A DNA stretch of 64,000 nt. It comes from Cytobacillus firmus (GTDB lineage Bacteria; Bacillota; Bacilli; Bacillales; Cytobacillaceae). The notes under the pieces were generated by a model. The model was not told where the DNA came from. It worked only from the letters and a program-made list of their open reading frames with translations, and made no database searches. Position 1 is the first letter of the stretch. The number at the start of each line of letters is the position of its first letter. The DNA lies in the NCBI RefSeq assembly GCF_023715565.1, contig NZ_JAMBOJ010000001.1:62001-126000 (forward strand). The letters are read 5' to 3'. The position numbers were made by a program, and so were the translations under genes. Positions 47,486 through 56,892 of this stretch are shown piece by piece.

Positions 47486-48802
47486 TTATTCCCCTTTTCC
47501 AGCTAATCCCTTTAATTGGCCAATGCTTTCCAAGATAGAAATTTTTTCGTTCGTTTCTTGTTTCAAAAAAGAGATGATTGATGGGTATAATCGTATGGCT
47601 TCATCAATTTCCACTGATGACCCTCTCTTATAGGCTCCAATATTAATTAAATCCTCTGCATTGATATATGTGTTCAGCATTTCTCTAACCTTTTCAGCTG
47701 ATTTAACATGAGATGCATCTGCTATATGGTTCATTACGCGGCTAACACTTTTCAGGACATTAATAGCTGGATACTGCCCCTTGTTCGCTAATGACCGGTC
47801 AAGAACAAAGTGTCCATCCAATATTCCCCTAACAGTATCAGCAATTGGCTCATTCATATCGTCCCCATCCACCAGTACGGTATAAAATGCCGTTATAGAG
47901 CCGTATTCGTTTGTACCGGTTCTTTCAAGAAGCTTAGGTAGTACAGCAAAAACAGATGGCGTATACCCTTTAGTTGTTGGCGGCTCTCCGACTGCAAGGC
48001 CGACTTCCCGCTGAGCCATTGCCACCCTGGTTACTGAATCCATCATTAACATGACATTTAAGCCTTTGTCCCTGAAATATTCAGCAATTGCCGTGGCTGT
48101 GTATGCCCCTTTAATTCTCATGAGTGCCGGCTGATCAGACGTAGCGACCACCACTATGGATTTTCTCAAACCTTCCGGCCCCAGGTCTCTCTCAATAAAT
48201 TCCCTAACCTCTCTGCCCCTCTCGCCAATAAGAGCGATCACATTTAGATCTGCATTAGTATTGCGGGCTATCATTCCAAGAAGAGTGCTCTTCCCAACTC
48301 CGCTTCCTGCAAATATCCCGACACGTTGTCCGTTTCCTACTGTCAGCAGACTATCGATCATTCTTACACCTACTTCAATAGGTTCAGAGATCTGCGGTCT
48401 TTTCAGAGGATTAGGAGGAGTTTGCTCTGTTAGGACTGGCGTTAGCCCTTTTGGCAGCATGGCCCCATCGAGAGGCTGTCCCAGTGAGTCTATTGCCTGT
48501 CCAATTAGAGCCGGTCCTATCTTCACTTCAAGAGGTCTCGAGGTTGTTTCGACAAGAGAGCCTGGTGAAATATCCTGTACATCTGTATAAGGCATAAGTA
48601 TCACATTCTCATTCTTAAATCCGACTACTTCCGCCTGGATCTTTCTTGTGCTTCCTTTGCCGATATGAATAATGCATACATCTCCAATAGAACTTTCCGG
48701 GCCTTGCGACTCAATCATCAGACCCACTACTCTCTTTATTCTTCCAAAACGCTTAAAGCTATCAATTTTTTCTATCTCACTGATCAGCCGTTCAAGATTC
48801 AA
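47486..48802 (-). CDS. fliI: Flagellum-specific ATPase FliI
   Basis: F1-beta-like ATPase that powers and orders type III export. The 438-residue protein has the Walker A GIFAGSGVGKSTLLG near residue 164, the catalytic Glu region ALIGERGREVREFIERDLGP, the Walker B LMMDSVTRVAMAQRE, and GEPPTTKGYTPSVFAVLPKL. It overlaps fliH by four bases, matching the FliH-FliI physical partnership. Confidence 0.97.
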   Translation of the reverse strand: MNLERLISEIEKIDSFKRFGRIKRVVGLMIESQGPESSIGDVCIIHIGKGSTRKIQAEVVGFKNENVILMPYTDVQDISPGSLVETTSRPLEVKIGPALIGQAIDSLGQPLDGAMLPKGLTPVLTEQTPPNPLKRPQISEPIEVGVRMIDSLLTVGNGQRVGIFAGSGVGKSTLLGMIARNTNADLNVIALIGERGREVREFIERDLGPEGLRKSIVVVATSDQPALMRIKGAYTATAIAEYFRDKGLNVMLMMDSVTRVAMAQREVGLAVGEPPTTKGYTPSVFAVLPKLLERTGTNEYGSITAFYTVLVDGDDMNEPIADTVRGILDGHFVLDRSLANKGQYPAINVLKSVSRVMNHIADASHVKSAEKVREMLNTYINAEDLINIGAYKRGSSVEIDEAIRLYPSIISFLKQETNEKISILESIGQLKGLAGKGE

Positions 48803-49575
48803 TTTGGTTCACTCTCCAGCAGCTCAAAGAGTTTTCTTTTTATTTCTTCAAGCTGGCTGTCAACACTGGCTTCAATTCGTCCATTGGTTGATTCAATTAT
48901 GCAGCTTGTATTACTTAATTCCTCATCTGGATAAATATATAAATCTGTCTCTTTAGGAAATACGCGAATTAGTTCTTCTTTATGGGATAGAAGCAAATCA
49001 TAGTGCATTGGGTGTACATGGAGCTGAACCTCAGTATATTCTCGCGCTTCTTTTAAAGCCCTTTTTACTATAGAAAGGAATTGTTCACTATTCTGTTCAA
49101 GAACTTCGCTGAGTATTTTCCCCGCAACCTTTAATCCGAGGTTCAGAATGGTCCGTTCAGATGATTCGATGTGCTGCTGATAATCAAGTTTGGCTGTGTT
49201 TACAACTTCCCGTGCCATATGAATCAGTTCACTGTATTCCCTTAGGCCGCTTTGTCTGCCTTCATCAGTTCCATCAGCAAATCCTTGTATTCTTGCTTCT
49301 TCAAAAATTTTTTGTTTTTCCTGTTCAAGTGCCAAGAGCTGTTCGTCCATTTGCCGGGCTTTATTTTCAGAATCTGTTCTTGCTGCGTTTACAATCCTCT
49401 CAGCTTCCTCACGGGCGCTGTTCAGCATGGCTTGAAGCTCTTCATGGGGTCTCGCCGCACTCTGCTCCACTGCCTCTTCAATTTGATTTGAATTGCTTTG
49501 CATCAGCCTAATAGAAATGACTTTCTTTTCTTCTTTCGGCACTGCGCTAGAGTATGATTTTATTAGCCTAGACAA
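48799..49575 (-). CDS. fliH: Flagellar export ATPase regulator FliH
   Basis: Binds and restrains FliI and localises it to the C-ring. From the TTG at 49575 (LSRLIKSYSS) it has 258 residues. The TTG lies nine bases after GGAGGAG and aligns with the B. subtilis start; an ATG nine bases upstream sits two bases from that site and is less likely. The central part is a long Glu/Ala/Gln-rich coiled coil, and the C-terminal FliH/AtpE-like domain contains VHPMHYDLLLSHKEELIRVF. It overlaps the end of fliG by eight bases. Confidence 0.9.
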   Translation of the reverse strand: MSRLIKSYSSAVPKEEKKVISIRLMQSNSNQIEEAVEQSAARPHEELQAMLNSAREEAERIVNAARTDSENKARQMDEQLLALEQEKQKIFEEARIQGFADGTDEGRQSGLREYSELIHMAREVVNTAKLDYQQHIESSERTILNLGLKVAGKILSEVLEQNSEQFLSIVKRALKEAREYTEVQLHVHPMHYDLLLSHKEELIRVFPKETDLYIYPDEELSNTSCIIESTNGRIEASVDSQLEEIKRKLFELLESEPN

Positions 49576-50584
49576 TAATATCATCTCCTCCGCCGCGAGC
49601 GACGATGATCTCCCCTGATTCTTCCAATCTGCGGATAATGCCAACTATTCTTGTTTGGGCTTCTTCAACATCTCTCAATCTCACAGGACCCATATATTCC
49701 ATTTCATCTTTAAAGGTTTCAACCATTCTTGAAGACATATTTTTAAAGACGATTTCTTTTACTTCATCACTCGACACTTTCAATGAAAGCATGAGGTCCT
49801 CACTTTCACAATCACGGATAATGCGCTGTATAGCGCGGCTGTCCAGGGTTACGATATCTTCAAACACAAACATCCTCTTCTTAATTTCCTCAGCAAGCTC
49901 TGGATCCTGAATCTCCAGTGCATCCAGAATAGTCCTTTCTGTTGCACGGTCAACTCCATTTAGAACATCGACCACCGATTCTATGCCGCCGGTCTGAGTA
50001 TAATCCTGAGTTACAGTAGAAGACAGCTTTCTTTCAAGAATCTGTTCAACTTCATTAATAATTTCAGGAGATGTACTTTCCATAACAGCGATCCTTCTTG
50101 CAATATCCGCCTGCATTTCCTGCGGCAGCTCTGACAGAATTTGCCCGGCCTGCACTGGATCAAGATATGACAATATCAAGGAGATAGTCTGCGGATGTTC
50201 ATTTTGAATAAAATTAAGAATTTGTGCCGGATCAGCCTTTCTCGCAAAATCGAAAGGCCTTACCTGAAGAGAAGAAGTCAGCCTGTTAATAATGACTGAA
50301 GCCTGCTCAGTACCGAGTGCTTTCTCGAGAACTGTTTTTGCGTAACCGATTCCTCCTTGCGTAATATAATCCTGCGCCAGAGCAATCTGATGGAATTCTT
50401 CAAGAATTTCTTCTTTTGCAAACGAATCTACTTTTCGGACCCCTGAGATTTCCAGTGTCAATTTTTCAATTTCTTCCTCACTTAAGTGTTTATAAACAGA
50501 GGATGCCACATCCGGACCAAGTGAAATAAGAAGAATAGCCGCTTTTTGCTTACCTATGAGTTCTCTTTGTTCTTTTTTTGGCAT
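49568..50584 (-). CDS. fliG: Flagellar motor switch protein FliG
   Basis: Rotor protein that contacts stators to generate torque. The 338-residue protein has three domains: an N-terminal FliF-binding domain (AAILLISLGPDVASSVYKHL), a middle domain with the EHPQTI motif (NFIQNEHPQTISLILSYLDP), and the charged C-terminal torque helix region (SSRMVETFKDEMEYMGPVRL, RDVEEAQTRIVGIIRRLEES). The ATG follows AAGGAGG. It lies 12 bases after fliF. Confidence 0.97.
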   Translation of the reverse strand: MPKKEQRELIGKQKAAILLISLGPDVASSVYKHLSEEEIEKLTLEISGVRKVDSFAKEEILEEFHQIALAQDYITQGGIGYAKTVLEKALGTEQASVIINRLTSSLQVRPFDFARKADPAQILNFIQNEHPQTISLILSYLDPVQAGQILSELPQEMQADIARRIAVMESTSPEIINEVEQILERKLSSTVTQDYTQTGGIESVVDVLNGVDRATERTILDALEIQDPELAEEIKKRMFVFEDIVTLDSRAIQRIIRDCESEDLMLSLKVSSDEVKEIVFKNMSSRMVETFKDEMEYMGPVRLRDVEEAQTRIVGIIRRLEESGEIIVARGGGDDIIV

Positions 50585-50596
50585 TTTTCATCCTCC

Positions 50597-52201
50597 TTAA
50601 TCTTCTGCGATCCATGTGCGAAGAAGCTTTGCAAAGTCTTCAGGCTTTTCCTTTGCCATTTTCTCCAGTTGTTTGCGCCTCATTGTACTCTCTGTTTCAT
50701 GCTCGTCATTAACATCCGGAAGATTGAAAGTCTCTTGTGCTTCTAATTCCATCTCCTCTTCTTGTTTCTGCTTCTGTCTTGCTTTTGCAAAAAGGAAGAT
50801 TAATAGAGCGATAATTAAAAGCAGCACTCCCCCTATTGCATAAATCCACCAAGGAAGACTGGTGTCTGTCTCTTCAGGGAACACAACTTTTCCGTTGAAA
50901 GGTTGTACTGAGACGACAATTTTATCCTGAATTACCTCATCTGTTAACTCTGCAGCTGCCGCATCCTTATTAATAGTCGTACGTACAACAGTCCCCAATA
51001 TCTGGGTAATATCATTTATTCTTTCCTGCGGAAGTGATGCGGGATCATCCGCTGTCGGTGGTTCCACCATTACCTGGATTCCTAAATCCCGGACTTTATA
51101 AGGGCTTTCCACAATCTCTCTGCGGATTTTATTAACTTCATTATTAATAGTCTCTTCTATTCGTTCATAATCCCCATTGGAATTTCTGTTTTCAAGATAA
51201 GAATCTGCATCAGAGCCGGCAGGCTCATCGCTTCCGCCCGCCGGGGTAAATCCGCCTGCAGCATTACCGTTTCCAGTAAACGTTTCCGTTATCTTTTGAG
51301 CACTAATAGCTATACCTTCCATATTTTCCTCATCTACAGGTGTTATGAGGTTTTCTTCCCTGTTTTCCTGTGTAAAGTCAATATCGGCGGTTACAGATAC
51401 AACCACCTTATCCTGTCCCATTAAAGTGCCCAGCATATTCTGCACCTGACGCTGTACATCCCGCTCAATATCTTTTTTGATTTCATGCTGTGCCGCAAAG
51501 GTGCTTTCAGGTGAAGCATTTTGTTTATTTTTTAGATCAAAGTACTCAAAAAACTGGTTGGTAATGACGATATTATCAGTGGGAAGGCTGGGTATACTTT
51601 TAGCAACCAAGTGGTAAAGGGCATGAATTTGAGACTCTTCAAATTGGTGCCCTGGTTTTGTGTTAAGAACAATAGAAGCAGAGGCTTCCTCTGAAGAATC
51701 ATTTACAAATATGCCTTTCGCCGGAAGGTTAATCATTACCTTGGCATCGTTAACTCCATCGATCCCTTTTATCAAATTCGCAAGCTCGGTCTGCATTGCT
51801 TCCAGCTTTAGCACATTGAACTCGTTTTCAGTCATGCCAATCCCTGCATTTTGGCTGAAAAATGCATAATCAATGCTTCCTGATTTTGGAATCCCTTCTG
51901 CTGCCAGTTCTACTTTCAGTGTATCTACTGATTCTTCTGGAACTTTAATAGTTGTACCGCTATCTGCTATTTCTGATGCAATCCCTCTTGTATCGAGACT
52001 TTCTTTTATCGTTCCCGTTTCAGAAGGTGTCAGGTTGCTGTATAGAGGAACGAGATTGGTTCTTGTACCTATGATAGCTGCAATTGCAATCAGCACTATA
52101 CAAAATGCAGCGACACTAATCATAATAGTCTTTTGTTTTTTTGATCTGCTGCTCCAGTATTCTTTCAAATTGCCTATATATCTCTGTAGCGTCTCTTTCA
52201 T
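50597..52201 (-). CDS. fliF: Flagellar MS-ring protein FliF
   Basis: Builds the membrane-embedded MS ring on which the motor is assembled. The 534-residue protein has an N-terminal membrane helix (about 27-48), ring-building motifs including TNLVPLYSNLTPSETGTIKE and GIDGVNDAKVMINLPAKGIF, an unstructured loop near 310-345 rich in Gly, Asn and Asp, and a C-terminal membrane helix (about 445-465). The FliG-binding tail ends KLLRTWIAED. I chose ATG 52201, six bases after GGAGG; the preceding GTG is a weaker choice. fliE is 149 bases upstream. Confidence 0.96.
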   Translation of the reverse strand: MKETLQRYIGNLKEYWSSRSKKQKTIMISVAAFCIVLIAIAAIIGTRTNLVPLYSNLTPSETGTIKESLDTRGIASEIADSGTTIKVPEESVDTLKVELAAEGIPKSGSIDYAFFSQNAGIGMTENEFNVLKLEAMQTELANLIKGIDGVNDAKVMINLPAKGIFVNDSSEEASASIVLNTKPGHQFEESQIHALYHLVAKSIPSLPTDNIVITNQFFEYFDLKNKQNASPESTFAAQHEIKKDIERDVQRQVQNMLGTLMGQDKVVVSVTADIDFTQENREENLITPVDEENMEGIAISAQKITETFTGNGNAAGGFTPAGGSDEPAGSDADSYLENRNSNGDYERIEETINNEVNKIRREIVESPYKVRDLGIQVMVEPPTADDPASLPQERINDITQILGTVVRTTINKDAAAAELTDEVIQDKIVVSVQPFNGKVVFPEETDTSLPWWIYAIGGVLLLIIALLIFLFAKARQKQKQEEEMELEAQETFNLPDVNDEHETESTMRRKQLEKMAKEKPEDFAKLLRTWIAED

Positions 52202-52350
52202 CACAATCCTCCGGTTATTCTGTCTTAGCTAATAACCGCCATGACTAGTTCTTAGCTTTAATCATTTTCTTTCATTAAAAAATTGAAAAAACCTCACCAA
52301 TCAGTAGATTCTTTCAATTTTCTAAGTTTTTCAAAGGAACTGCTGTAATA

Positions 52351-52656
52351 TTATACCTGCATTCTCATCGCTTCCTGATAAGCTTCAATTACTTTATTTC
52401 TAATTTCGAGTGCAGCCTGCATTGTGATGCTCGCTTTTTGTGATGTGATCATCACCTGGTGAAGATCCACATTTTCTCCCTTTGCAAGTTTCTCAGTCAT
52501 AACATCTGACTGAATCTGTGCATTATTTATTTTTTCTATTGATTGCTTTAAGACCGACGAAAAACTTTGCTGAGCATCGAATGATGTATATGTATGAGTC
52601 TTTTGATTTTCAGCAGGCTTTAAAGCATTCACTGGCATAAACGTTACGTTATTCAT
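52351..52656 (-). CDS. fliE: Flagellar hook-basal body complex protein FliE
   Basis: Connects the MS ring to the proximal rod and is the first rod-type substrate to be exported. The 101-residue protein has a variable N-terminus, then FSSVLKQSIEKINNAQIQSD and the conserved C-terminal VMITSQKASITMQAALEIRN followed by KVIEAYQEAMRM. It lies after flgC. An unusually long gap of about 150 bases to fliF contains only an AT-rich inverted repeat near 52275-52318. Confidence 0.94.
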   Translation of the reverse strand: MNNVTFMPVNALKPAENQKTHTYTSFDAQQSFSSVLKQSIEKINNAQIQSDVMTEKLAKGENVDLHQVMITSQKASITMQAALEIRNKVIEAYQEAMRMQV

Positions 52657-52668
52657 TTAAGGTTCTCC

Positions 52669-53121
52669 TTATTTGCCGATTTCCAATGCTTTCATCATCA
52701 TCCCTTTAGAGGCATTAAAAACTGTTACGTTCGCTTCATATGATCTCGTGGCGCTAATAAGATCTGTCATTTCCCGTAAAGGGTCCACGTTTGGCATTTC
52801 AACATATCCATCTTCATTCGCATCGACATGTGAAGGATCATAAACCATTTTAGTTGGGGTCTCCCGATCTTCTACAATTCTTGACACTTTTACCCCATTA
52901 CCTGCCGAACTGCCTCCATTTCGGCTCATGGCCATATTTAAAAAGGATGAAAACTGCCCTTCTTTCGGTTCCAGTACAACTGATTTCCTTCTATAGGGTC
53001 CATCTCCATTTATACTCTTTGTAGAATCCGCATTGGCCATATTTGAAGAAATTACATCCATGCGGAGCCTTTGGGCAGTTAGTGCCGATGCTGTGCTGTT
53101 CATGCTATGAAACATAGACAT
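52669..53121 (-). CDS. flgC: Flagellar basal-body rod protein FlgC
   Basis: Proximal rod subunit. The 150-residue protein has the N-terminal rod signature MFHSMNSTASALTAQRLRMD, SSNMANADSTKS (variant of the NIANA motif) and the C-terminal MTDLISATRSYEANVTVFNA followed by SKGMMMKALEIGK. No signal peptide is present, as expected for type III export. It starts two bases after flgB. Confidence 0.96.
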   Translation of the reverse strand: MSMFHSMNSTASALTAQRLRMDVISSNMANADSTKSINGDGPYRRKSVVLEPKEGQFSSFLNMAMSRNGGSSAGNGVKVSRIVEDRETPTKMVYDPSHVDANEDGYVEMPNVDPLREMTDLISATRSYEANVTVFNASKGMMMKALEIGK

Positions 53122-53123
53122 TA

Positions 53124-53519
53124 CTAATTGCCTCCCCGCAATACATTCTGCAGACTGGAAAACTTGCCGCTTACCCGTTCAATAACTGCATTATAGTAAA
53201 TCTGGTTTGTAGCCAGATCCGCCATTTCCTTATCTAAATCCACACTATTGCCATTATGATTGTAAGAAGTATCAGCTCTGGTCACTATACTTTTCCCTGA
53301 GAATGAACCATTTTTAAAATCGTAATGTCTATAATCACTTTTGTTAGCATCCATTGATTCATTTAAAGCGTTCTTGAAAGCAGCTTTAAAGCTGGCATCT
53401 TTTGCTTTATAGTTTGGAGTATCAGCATTTGCAATATTTTGTGAAATTACTTTTTGTTTAAGCGAAGAATAATTTAATGCTTGTTCTAATGTCGATATAG
53501 TGCTGGAAAACAGTTTCAA
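53124..53519 (-). CDS. flgB: Flagellar basal-body rod protein FlgB
   Basis: Proximal rod subunit and first gene of the fla/che operon. The 131-residue protein has the rod motif LNYSSLKQKVISQNIANADT followed by PNYKAKDASF and the C-terminal MADLATNQIYYNAVIERVSG. Translation starts at a TTG at 53519, six bases after GAGGTG; an ATG five bases upstream is out of frame. The upstream 428 bases hold the operon control region. Confidence 0.95.
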   Translation of the reverse strand: MKLFSSTISTLEQALNYSSLKQKVISQNIANADTPNYKAKDASFKAAFKNALNESMDANKSDYRHYDFKNGSFSGKSIVTRADTSYNHNGNSVDLDKEMADLATNQIYYNAVIERVSGKFSSLQNVLRGGN

Positions 53520-53586
53520 TCATTACACCTCGTATAAAAACAAATTTTTACATGGTAATTATTGTTGAAATTTGGTGATAATGGAC

Positions 53587-53615
53587 ATATTATGTCATCA
53601 TAAACATTATTGTAA
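53587..53615 (-). promoter_or_regulatory. Candidate sigma-A promoter of the fla/che operon
   Basis: TTACAA (53610-53615) and TAATAT (53587-53592) are spaced by exactly 17 bases, about 70 bases before flgB. The -10 is embedded in the odd palindrome GACATATTATGTC (53584-53596). A second partial copy of that arm, ATAATATGTC, occurs at 53626-53635. I saw no good sigma-D consensus. Confidence 0.55.
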
Positions 53616-53676
53616 TGAATATGAAATAATATGTCTATGTACTTAAGCTTGTTTTTAATGATTCTTTTGGCCTATT

Positions 53677-53683
53677 TTCGACA
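53677..53683. promoter_or_regulatory. Spo0A-box-like site upstream of fla/che
   Basis: TTTTCGACAAA on the plus strand contains TTCGACA, the reverse complement of the Spo0A core box TGTCGAA. It lies about 65 bases upstream of the -35. A 7-base match can occur by chance. Confidence 0.4.
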
Positions 53684-53692
53684 AATCTTTTA

Positions 53693-53707
53693 AATATGCT
53701 GAAAGTT
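53693..53707. promoter_or_regulatory. CodY-box-like site upstream of fla/che
   Basis: The minus-strand sequence AACTTTCAGCATATT matches 12 of 15 positions of the CodY consensus AATTTTCWGAAAATT. CodY is known to repress the fla/che promoter in B. subtilis, and codY is the adjacent upstream gene. The AT-rich context weakens the match. Confidence 0.4.
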
Positions 53708-53784
53708 ATATAAGTTATTTAGTAATAATTTCCAGAACTACATCAACCTTAGTCCCTTATGAATTTTATAGACATTCAGCAATA

Positions 53785-53879
53785 TAGTTCATTTGAACTA
53801 AATAAATTATTATTTTATTTGAAATATATGTAATTCGTGACTATAGAACTTTTAAAAAATGTTTAAAATACATATATTT
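53785..53879. repeat. Two dyads in the codY-flgB gap
   Basis: TAGTTCATTTGAACTA (53785-53800) has perfect 7-bp arms around two bases. A separate perfect 11-bp inverted repeat, AAATATATGTA (53822-53832) with TACATATATTT (53869-53879), spans 36 bases. Either could be an operator, but the AT content makes chance pairing more likely for the second. No gene is seen in 53520-53947. Confidence 0.35.
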
Positions 53880-53909
53880 ACCAATTTCAAACGTAACAAA
53901 ACTGTAACA

Positions 53910-53939
53910 AAAAACCCGTCATTTTTATGACGGGTTTTT
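53910..53939 (-). terminator. Intrinsic terminator after codY
   Basis: A perfect 13-bp stem (53910-53922 with 53927-53939) with a TTTT loop is flanked by T-runs, nine bases after the codY stop. It isolates codY from fla/che. Confidence 0.92.
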
Positions 53940-53947
53940 CAGGATTA

Positions 53948-54727
53948 TTAGTTTGATTTAAGCTTTTCCAATTCAAACAGGAATTTGTCATTTAGGACTT
54001 TGATATAGGTACCCTTCATTCCTAAAGAACGGGACTCAATAACTCCTGCACTTTCCAGTTTTCTTAAAGCATTAACGATTACAGAGCGCGTAATGCCTAC
54101 ACGATCAGCAATTTTTGATGCAACAAGAAGTCCCTCATTGCCGTTAAGCTCTTCAAAGATATGCTCAATCGCTTCAAGCTCACTGTAAGAAAGTGAACTG
54201 ATTGCCATTTGAACAACAGCTTTGCTGCGCGCTTCCTCTTCAATTTCTTCCGCTTTTTCGCGAAGAATTTCCATGCCGACTACAGTAGCACCATATTCAG
54301 CTAGAATCAAATCATCATCATGGAACTGTTCCTGCAATCTCGCAAGAATAAGTGTTCCGAGACGCTCACCGCCGCCGATAATTGGAACAATTGTAGTCAA
54401 TCCGCTTGCAAAGAGGTCCTTGTTTTCAACTGGGAATGCAGTATATTCGCTTTCCATATCAAGGTTTGATGAAGTTTCCTGGATGTTAAATAAGTTTTTC
54501 GTATATTCCTCAGGGAACTGACGATCTTCAAGCATTTGCTTCATACGCTCATTTTCGATTTGCTGATTTACTGCAAATCCAAGAAGTTTGCCTCTGCGGC
54601 TTACTACGAAGATATTTGCTTCAATTACATCACTAAGTGTTTCTGACATTTCTTTGAAGTTAACCGGCTTTCCGGCTGCTCTTTGAAGCATTGCATTAAT
54701 CTTTCTTGTTTTAGTTAATAAATCCAT
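53948..54727 (-). CDS. codY: GTP- and branched-chain amino acid-sensing repressor CodY
   Basis: Global nutritional regulator of low-GC Gram-positives, activated by GTP and Ile/Leu/Val. The 259-residue protein has an N-terminal GAF effector-binding domain ([20 protein letters not shown] onward), a linker, and a C-terminal winged helix with [20 protein letters not shown] and [16 protein letters not shown]. The ATG at 54727 follows AGGAGG; an open frame 87 bases longer has no site and does not match the family. It lies downstream of xerC-hslV-hslU, as in B. subtilis. Confidence 0.98.
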   Translation of the reverse strand: MDLLTKTRKINAMLQRAAGKPVNFKEMSETLSDVIEANIFVVSRRGKLLGFAVNQQIENERMKQMLEDRQFPEEYTKNLFNIQETSSNLDMESEYTAFPVENKDLFASGLTTIVPIIGGGERLGTLILARLQEQFHDDDLILAEYGATVVGMEILREKAEEIEEEARSKAVVQMAISSLSYSELEAIEHIFEELNGNEGLLVASKIADRVGITRSVIVNALRKLESAGVIESRSLGMKGTYIKVLNDKFLFELEKLKSN

Positions 54728-54856
54728 TGTATTTCCTCCTATTTGCTGCAACCCATAAACATATATTTTGTTAAAAATAAATAACTTATTGCTATTTTTG
54801 ACTTTTTTAAGCATTCACTTTCCGATACCCTGTGCCCTAACTCTTTAAACTATAGG

Positions 54857-56260
54857 TCACAGAATAAACTGGCTTAAATCCTTATTGCGGGAAATAGCGC
54901 CGAGTTTCTCCTCAACATACTGAGGAGTAATTGTGATTTTTTCCATAGTGATGTCCGGTGCTTCAAACGATAAATCTTCGAGCAGCTTTTCCATGATTGT
55001 ATGAAGACGTCTTGCGCCGATATTATCGGTATTCTGGTTAACTTCGAAAGCAAATTGAGCAATCCTACGAATAGCATCGTCAGAAAATTCAATTTGTATA
55101 CCTTCAGTTACCAATAATGCTTCATATTGTTTAATTAATGCATTATCGGGCTCCACAAGTATTTTGTAGAAATCTTCTACAGTCAGCTTAGTGAGCTCCA
55201 CACGGATCGGGAAACGTCCCTGTAATTCAGGAATAAGATCAGAAGGCTTTGCCATATGGAAAGCACCTGCAGCAATAAACAATACATGGTCAGTTTTTAC
55301 AGAACCATATTTGGTTACTACTGTTGAACCCTCCACCACCGGCAAAATATCTCTTTGAACTCCTTCTCTTGAAACATCTGCTGAAGAACCGCCGCTATTT
55401 TTGCTGGCAATTTTATCGATCTCATCAATGAAAATTATTCCTGACTGTTCAGCACGGAATACAGCCTCCTGACTGACTTCATCCATATCAATCAGCTTTT
55501 GGGCTTCTTCATTGGTCAGGATCTTTCTGGCTTCTTTTACAGTCAGTTTTCTCTTTTTCCTTTTCTTTGGCATAAGGCTGCTGAGGGCATCCTGCATATT
55601 CATGCCCATTTGTTCCATCCCAGAGCCCTGCAACATGTCAAACATGGAAGGCTGCTGTTCTTCCACCTCAACGGTAATCACTTCATTTTCCAATTCGCCT
55701 AGTGCAAGCTTTTCTTTTACAATCTTGCGCTTTTCCTGGAGGTTTAAGTCTTCAGTCTGATACGTCTCCTGCTGCTGATCATTACCTCCACCAAATAGCA
55801 TTTCAAGCGGATTTTTATAATTAGCGGCTTTTTTCGCACCAGGTACAAGCAGTTCAAGTATGCGGCGGTTAGCACTTTCTTCTGCTCTTTCCTTTACACT
55901 GACCATCTTCTCTTCTTTTACCAGACGGACGGATGTTTCCACAAGATCTCTGACCATGGATTCAACATCCCTGCCCACATATCCTACTTCAGTGAATTTG
56001 GTTGCCTCCACTTTTACAAATGGTGCACCTACCAATTTAGCCATTCTGCGCGCAATTTCAGTTTTTCCAACACCAGTTGGGCCGATCATCAATATATTTT
56101 TAGGATTTACTTCTTCCCGCAATTTTTCCTCGAGCAAGCTGCGGCGATAACGATTCCGAAGAGCTATAGCAACTGCTTTTTTTGCATCCTTTTGACCGAT
56201 AATATATTGATCCAAGCGCTCAACAATTTGGCGCGGAGTTAAGCTTGTTCCTTTACCCAT
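54857..56260 (-). CDS. hslU: HslU/ClpY ATPase subunit
   Basis: AAA+ unfoldase of the HslVU protease. The 467-residue protein has the Walker [10 protein letters not shown] at residues 60-68, the pore motif [15 protein letters not shown], an inserted I domain rich in charged residues (about 110-245), the Walker [16 protein letters not shown], and a C-terminal sensor-2 arm ending SQFIL, which docks into HslV. It lies 17 bases after hslV. Confidence 0.96.
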   Translation of the reverse strand: MGKGTSLTPRQIVERLDQYIIGQKDAKKAVAIALRNRYRRSLLEEKLREEVNPKNILMIGPTGVGKTEIARRMAKLVGAPFVKVEATKFTEVGYVGRDVESMVRDLVETSVRLVKEEKMVSVKERAEESANRRILELLVPGAKKAANYKNPLEMLFGGGNDQQQETYQTEDLNLQEKRKIVKEKLALGELENEVITVEVEEQQPSMFDMLQGSGMEQMGMNMQDALSSLMPKKRKKRKLTVKEARKILTNEEAQKLIDMDEVSQEAVFRAEQSGIIFIDEIDKIASKNSGGSSADVSREGVQRDILPVVEGSTVVTKYGSVKTDHVLFIAAGAFHMAKPSDLIPELQGRFPIRVELTKLTVEDFYKILVEPDNALIKQYEALLVTEGIQIEFSDDAIRRIAQFAFEVNQNTDNIGARRLHTIMEKLLEDLSFEAPDITMEKITITPQYVEEKLGAISRNKDLSQFIL

Positions 56261-56277
56261 TCAACAGCACTCCTTTA

Positions 56278-56820
56278 TTAGAGTTCTTCCACAATGATAT
56301 TGTGGTTTGTATATACACATATTTCGGCAGCCATTTCAAGGGAAGCCTTGGCAATTTCTTTTGCTGACAAGTGTTCTCCTGCGAACCTTTTTAAAGAACG
56401 TCCGGCTGCAAGCGCATAATTGCCTCCTGATCCAATAGCCAGAATTCCATCATCCGGCTCTATAACTTCACCTGTACCGGAGATAAGCAGCAGGCTATCC
56501 TTATTCATAACGATGAGCATTGCTTCAAGCTTTCGCAAAACTTTGTCGCTTCTCCATTCTTTTGCAAGCTCTACAGCTGCCCTCTCAAGGTTGCCATTAT
56601 ACTCTTCTAACTTTCCTTCAAACATTTCGAATAACGTAAATGCATCAGCTACTGAACCTGCAAATCCAGCAAGCACCTTACCGTTAAAAATCTTTCTGAC
56701 TTTTCTTGCAGTGTGTTTCATTACAACTGCATTTCCAAAGGTAACCTGGCCGTCGCCAGACATTGCACATTCTCCATTATGATGCACAGCAAATATTGTT
56801 GTTGCATGAAATTCGGACAT
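56278..56820 (-). CDS. hslV: HslV/ClpQ protease subunit
   Basis: Proteasome-like N-terminal nucleophile peptidase of the HslVU complex. The 180-residue protein has [20 protein letters not shown] and [20 protein letters not shown], plus [13 protein letters not shown]. The N-terminus is [12 protein letters not shown]: the TTI of enterobacterial HslV is preceded by five residues, and Ser2 would become the nucleophile after Met removal, as reported for B. subtilis ClpQ (CodW). The ATG follows AAAGGAGG. It lies between xerC and hslU. Confidence 0.95.
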   Translation of the reverse strand: MSEFHATTIFAVHHNGECAMSGDGQVTFGNAVVMKHTARKVRKIFNGKVLAGFAGSVADAFTLFEMFEGKLEEYNGNLERAAVELAKEWRSDKVLRKLEAMLIVMNKDSLLLISGTGEVIEPDDGILAIGSGGNYALAAGRSLKRFAGEHLSAKEIAKASLEMAAEICVYTNHNIIVEEL

Positions 56821-56892
56821 GAAAGACTCCTCCTTTGGAGCATATTGCCTTTGATTTTTTCTGCAGACTATTCGATAATGGCTGTTTTTTCG

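Noticed and set aside
52265-52320. AT-rich inverted repeat between fliE and fliF as a terminator
   Set aside because: The arms are AAAATTGAAA-type with a long loop and no GC-rich stem, so the predicted stability is low.
54728-54814. N-terminal extension of CodY by 29 codons
   Set aside because: There is no ribosome-binding site for the longer form, and [11 protein letters not shown] is the universal CodY start.
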